NCBI RefSeq assembly: GCF_902706095.1
Contig: NZ_CACSJP010000002.1
Location: 124,001 to 188,000 of the forward strand
Direction: 5' to 3'
Length of the DNA: 64,000 bases
Source: Rhizobium sp. 18065
GTDB taxonomy: Bacteria > Pseudomonadota > Alphaproteobacteria > Rhizobiales > Rhizobiaceae
This document shows, in pieces, positions 62,386 to 64,000 of the stretch. Position numbers and translations under genes: made by a program. The notes under the pieces are model-generated. The model saw only the letters and a program-made list of their open reading frames with translations. It was not told the origin of the DNA and made no database searches. Every line of letters begins with the position of its first letter. Position 1 is the first letter of the stretch.

Positions 62386-64000
62386 TCAAGTTCCAGCCTT
62401 CATGCCCGTATCCACCTTCCCCGAGTAACCGCGCGGCGTGTAGACCCAGGTCTTGCCGTCGCCGGTGGTGACGGTGCGGCTTTCCGACGAGCCGACGACC
62501 ACGACGGTGAGCATATCGACGTCATCCACATTGAGCGCGCCGAGCGGAACGGTGCGCACCTGCTCGCCCGGACGGCCGAGATTGGTGGCCAGGATCACCG
62601 GCGTTTCGAAGGGACGGTATTTCAGCAGTTCGTCGCGGGCATAGGCCAGCTGCGTGCGGCGTTTCATCGACACCGGATTGTAGAAGGCAATAACGAAGTC
62701 GCCCTCACCCGCCGCCTTGACGCGCCGCTGGATATGCTCCCACGGCGTCAGAAGATCCGACAGAGAAATGGTGCAGAAGTCATGGCCGAGCGGCGCACCG
62801 ATCCGGGCAGCGGCAGCCTGAAGAGCGGAAATGCCGGGTGAAACCTGAACCTCGATACGACTGGCCGCATCGGTGATGCCGCCCTTGTCGAACAGTTCGA
62901 AGACCAGCGTCGCCATCGCATAGATGCCGGCATCGCCGGAGCAGACCAGCGAAACATCCCGGCCTTCACCGGCAAGCTCCATGGCGTGTACGACGCGGGC
63001 TTCTTCCTTGCCGAGATCGAAATCATGCCGGGTCTTGCCGTCGGCAAGTGGACCGAGCAGATCGAGATAGAGCGAATAGCCGACGAGATCGGTCGATGCC
63101 GCGACCATCGAAGAGACTTCCGGCGAGCGCCAGCCATCCGAACCGGGTCCAATGCCGACGACGAAAAGCCGGCCGCGCGCCCGGCCGAATACAGACGGGT
63201 CGAGCACTTCGCTCGCACGGGCGATTGCAGCCGTCGCTCCCTTCGACTTCAGCTTCTCGACCACCAGTTCGCCGCTCGCACCAACTGCGGCAAGTGCCGC
63301 ACCTTCGGCCACGCCATGGCAGCCAACCTCGGCAAAGACCACGTCGGACGGGTTCGCCAGTCTTGGCGTTTCGGCCTCCAGCGCCGCTGCGGTAAAGAAC
63401 CGTGCCGGCACGTTGAAATGCCGGGCAACGGCATGAATCGCTGCCTCGTCGGCTTTCACATCGATCGAACACACAGCGGCCAGACTGGCAGAAGCAAACC
63501 CACCCTTGGCCAGCGCCTGCTCCGCCAGTGCAATCGCTTCCTCTGTTTTGGCATGACGTTCGGAGCCCATGCCGAGCACAAGCGTCCTGGGGTGGTAGAT
63601 CAGCTCCAGTTCGTCCGCAATGTTGGTTTTGTCAGTTACAGTCAGCGTCACAGGAGCCTCGTTGTCGAAAGGAATGCGGGAATGAATGAGCCATTGCGCC
63701 GTGCCGGCAAGCCTTGCAGACGATCCGGCCACTAGCTCTGCCATCACGGCCTTGGCGTTTTCGGGATTGGCAAGCCGGTAGCCGGCCGGCGGCTGGTCAA
63801 GTGCGACGCCGAACTTCAGATCGCCGGCAGTGGTGATTGCAGCGTGGGCGGAAAGGCCGGTCGCGATGACGCGGGCCATATCGTTGGCACCATGATGGCC
63901 ACCGAGCAGCGGTACGACCGAAGCGCCATCCTCGGACACCACCAGCACCGGCGGCTCGGACTGCTTGCTCGAAAGCACCGGAGCCAACATTCGGATCAGC
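62386..64000 (-). CDS. cobJ: CbiG-CobJ fusion, precorrin-3B C17-methyltransferase, 5' end missing
   Basis: About 537 residues are visible; the frame is open to the right edge and the ATG at 63990 is not the true start. The first ~270 residues are CbiG-like: PLLGGHHGANDMARVIA, then RTLVLGMGSERHAKTEEAI, a CobE/CbiG_C block. The rest is CobJ: LFVVGIGPGSDGWRSPEV, DLVGYSLYLDLL and VCSGDAGIYAMATL. It methylates C-17 and contracts the ring. Fusion of these activities is common in alphaproteobacteria. About 60-80 residues probably lie beyond the window. Confidence 0.93.
   Translation of the reverse strand, partial: LIRMLAPVLSSKQSEPPVLVVSEDGASVVPLLGGHHGANDMARVIATGLSAHAAITTAGDLKFGVALDQPPAGYRLANPENAKAVMAELVAGSSARLAGTAQWLIHSRIPFDNEAPVTLTVTDKTNIADELELIYHPRTLVLGMGSERHAKTEEAIALAEQALAKGGFASASLAAVCSIDVKADEAAIHAVARHFNVPARFFTAAALEAETPRLANPSDVVFAEVGCHGVAEGAALAAVGASGELVVEKLKSKGATAAIARASEVLDPSVFGRARGRLFVVGIGPGSDGWRSPEVSSMVAASTDLVGYSLYLDLLGPLADGKTRHDFDLGKEEARVVHAMELAGEGRDVSLVCSGDAGIYAMATLVFELFDKGGITDAASRIEVQVSPGISALQAAAARIGAPLGHDFCTISLSDLLTPWEHIQRRVKAAGEGDFVIAFYNPVSMKRRTQLAYARDELLKYRPFETPVILATNLGRPGEQVRTVPLGALNVDDVDMLTVVVVGSSESRTVTTGDGKTWVYTPRGYSGKVDTGMKAGT

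Overview
The window is about 61-62% GC chromosomal-type DNA from an alphaproteobacterium, almost certainly of the Rhizobiaceae (Rhizobium/Agrobacterium/Sinorhizobium group). The strongest markers are a complete acpXL-lpxXL cluster for the very-long-chain fatty acid of rhizobial lipid A, a ccoNOQP-ccoGHIS (fixNOQP-fixGHIS) set controlled by FNR/FixK boxes with an FnrN-type regulator, a rhizobial intergenic mosaic-like repeat, and cobalamin genes named as in Pseudomonas denitrificans. The genus cannot be fixed from sequence reading alone. No phage, transposase, CRISPR array or plasmid function was seen.

Layout. 1-14.6 kb is mixed housekeeping: the end of a peptide-type ABC binding protein, a membrane-anchored tyrosine phosphatase, sdaA, a MerR regulator with its own operator-like promoter, mgtE, a degenerate peptide deformylase paralogue, tRNA-Leu(GAG), lipB, a DMT permease, and an M50 protease carrying an N-terminal SRPBCC-like domain. 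14.7-18.4 kb holds a glutathione-dependent formaldehyde oxidation pair (adhC, fghA) with small genes between. 18.9-32.2 kb is a sugar catabolism and uptake cluster on the minus strand: ABC transporter, GH2 beta-mannosidase-like and GH43 enzymes, an isomerase and two oxidoreductases, with a divergent LacI-family regulator. A GGDEF protein and gnd follow.

35.1-44.8 kb is the microaerobic respiration block: the cbb3 oxidase (ccoNOQP), its assembly genes (ccoGHIS), and a divergent hemerythrin-like protein. FNR boxes lie at 39717 and 43366. A third box at 51953 lies between hemN and fnrN, so oxidase, haem synthesis and the oxygen sensor form one local regulon. Between these parts, 45.0-50.4 kb is the six-gene acpXL operon. 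Its second ketosynthase lacks the active-site cysteine, which suggests a KS-alpha/KS-beta pair.

52.8-64 kb contains an L,D-transpeptidase and two cobalamin blocks: cobA-cobB-cobC-cobD on the minus strand with four-base overlaps, divergent from cbiD-cobK, then cobJ (fused to CbiG) and cobM at the right edge. A nucleoside hydrolase, a SnoaL-like protein and a GFA-family protein lie between them.

I did not find a clearly new multi-gene system. The most interesting unexplained items are a 33-residue membrane ORF near 3.9 kb, the SRPBCC-M50 fusion, the cysteine-less FabF2XL, the degenerate deformylase, and the sugar cluster of unknown substrate.
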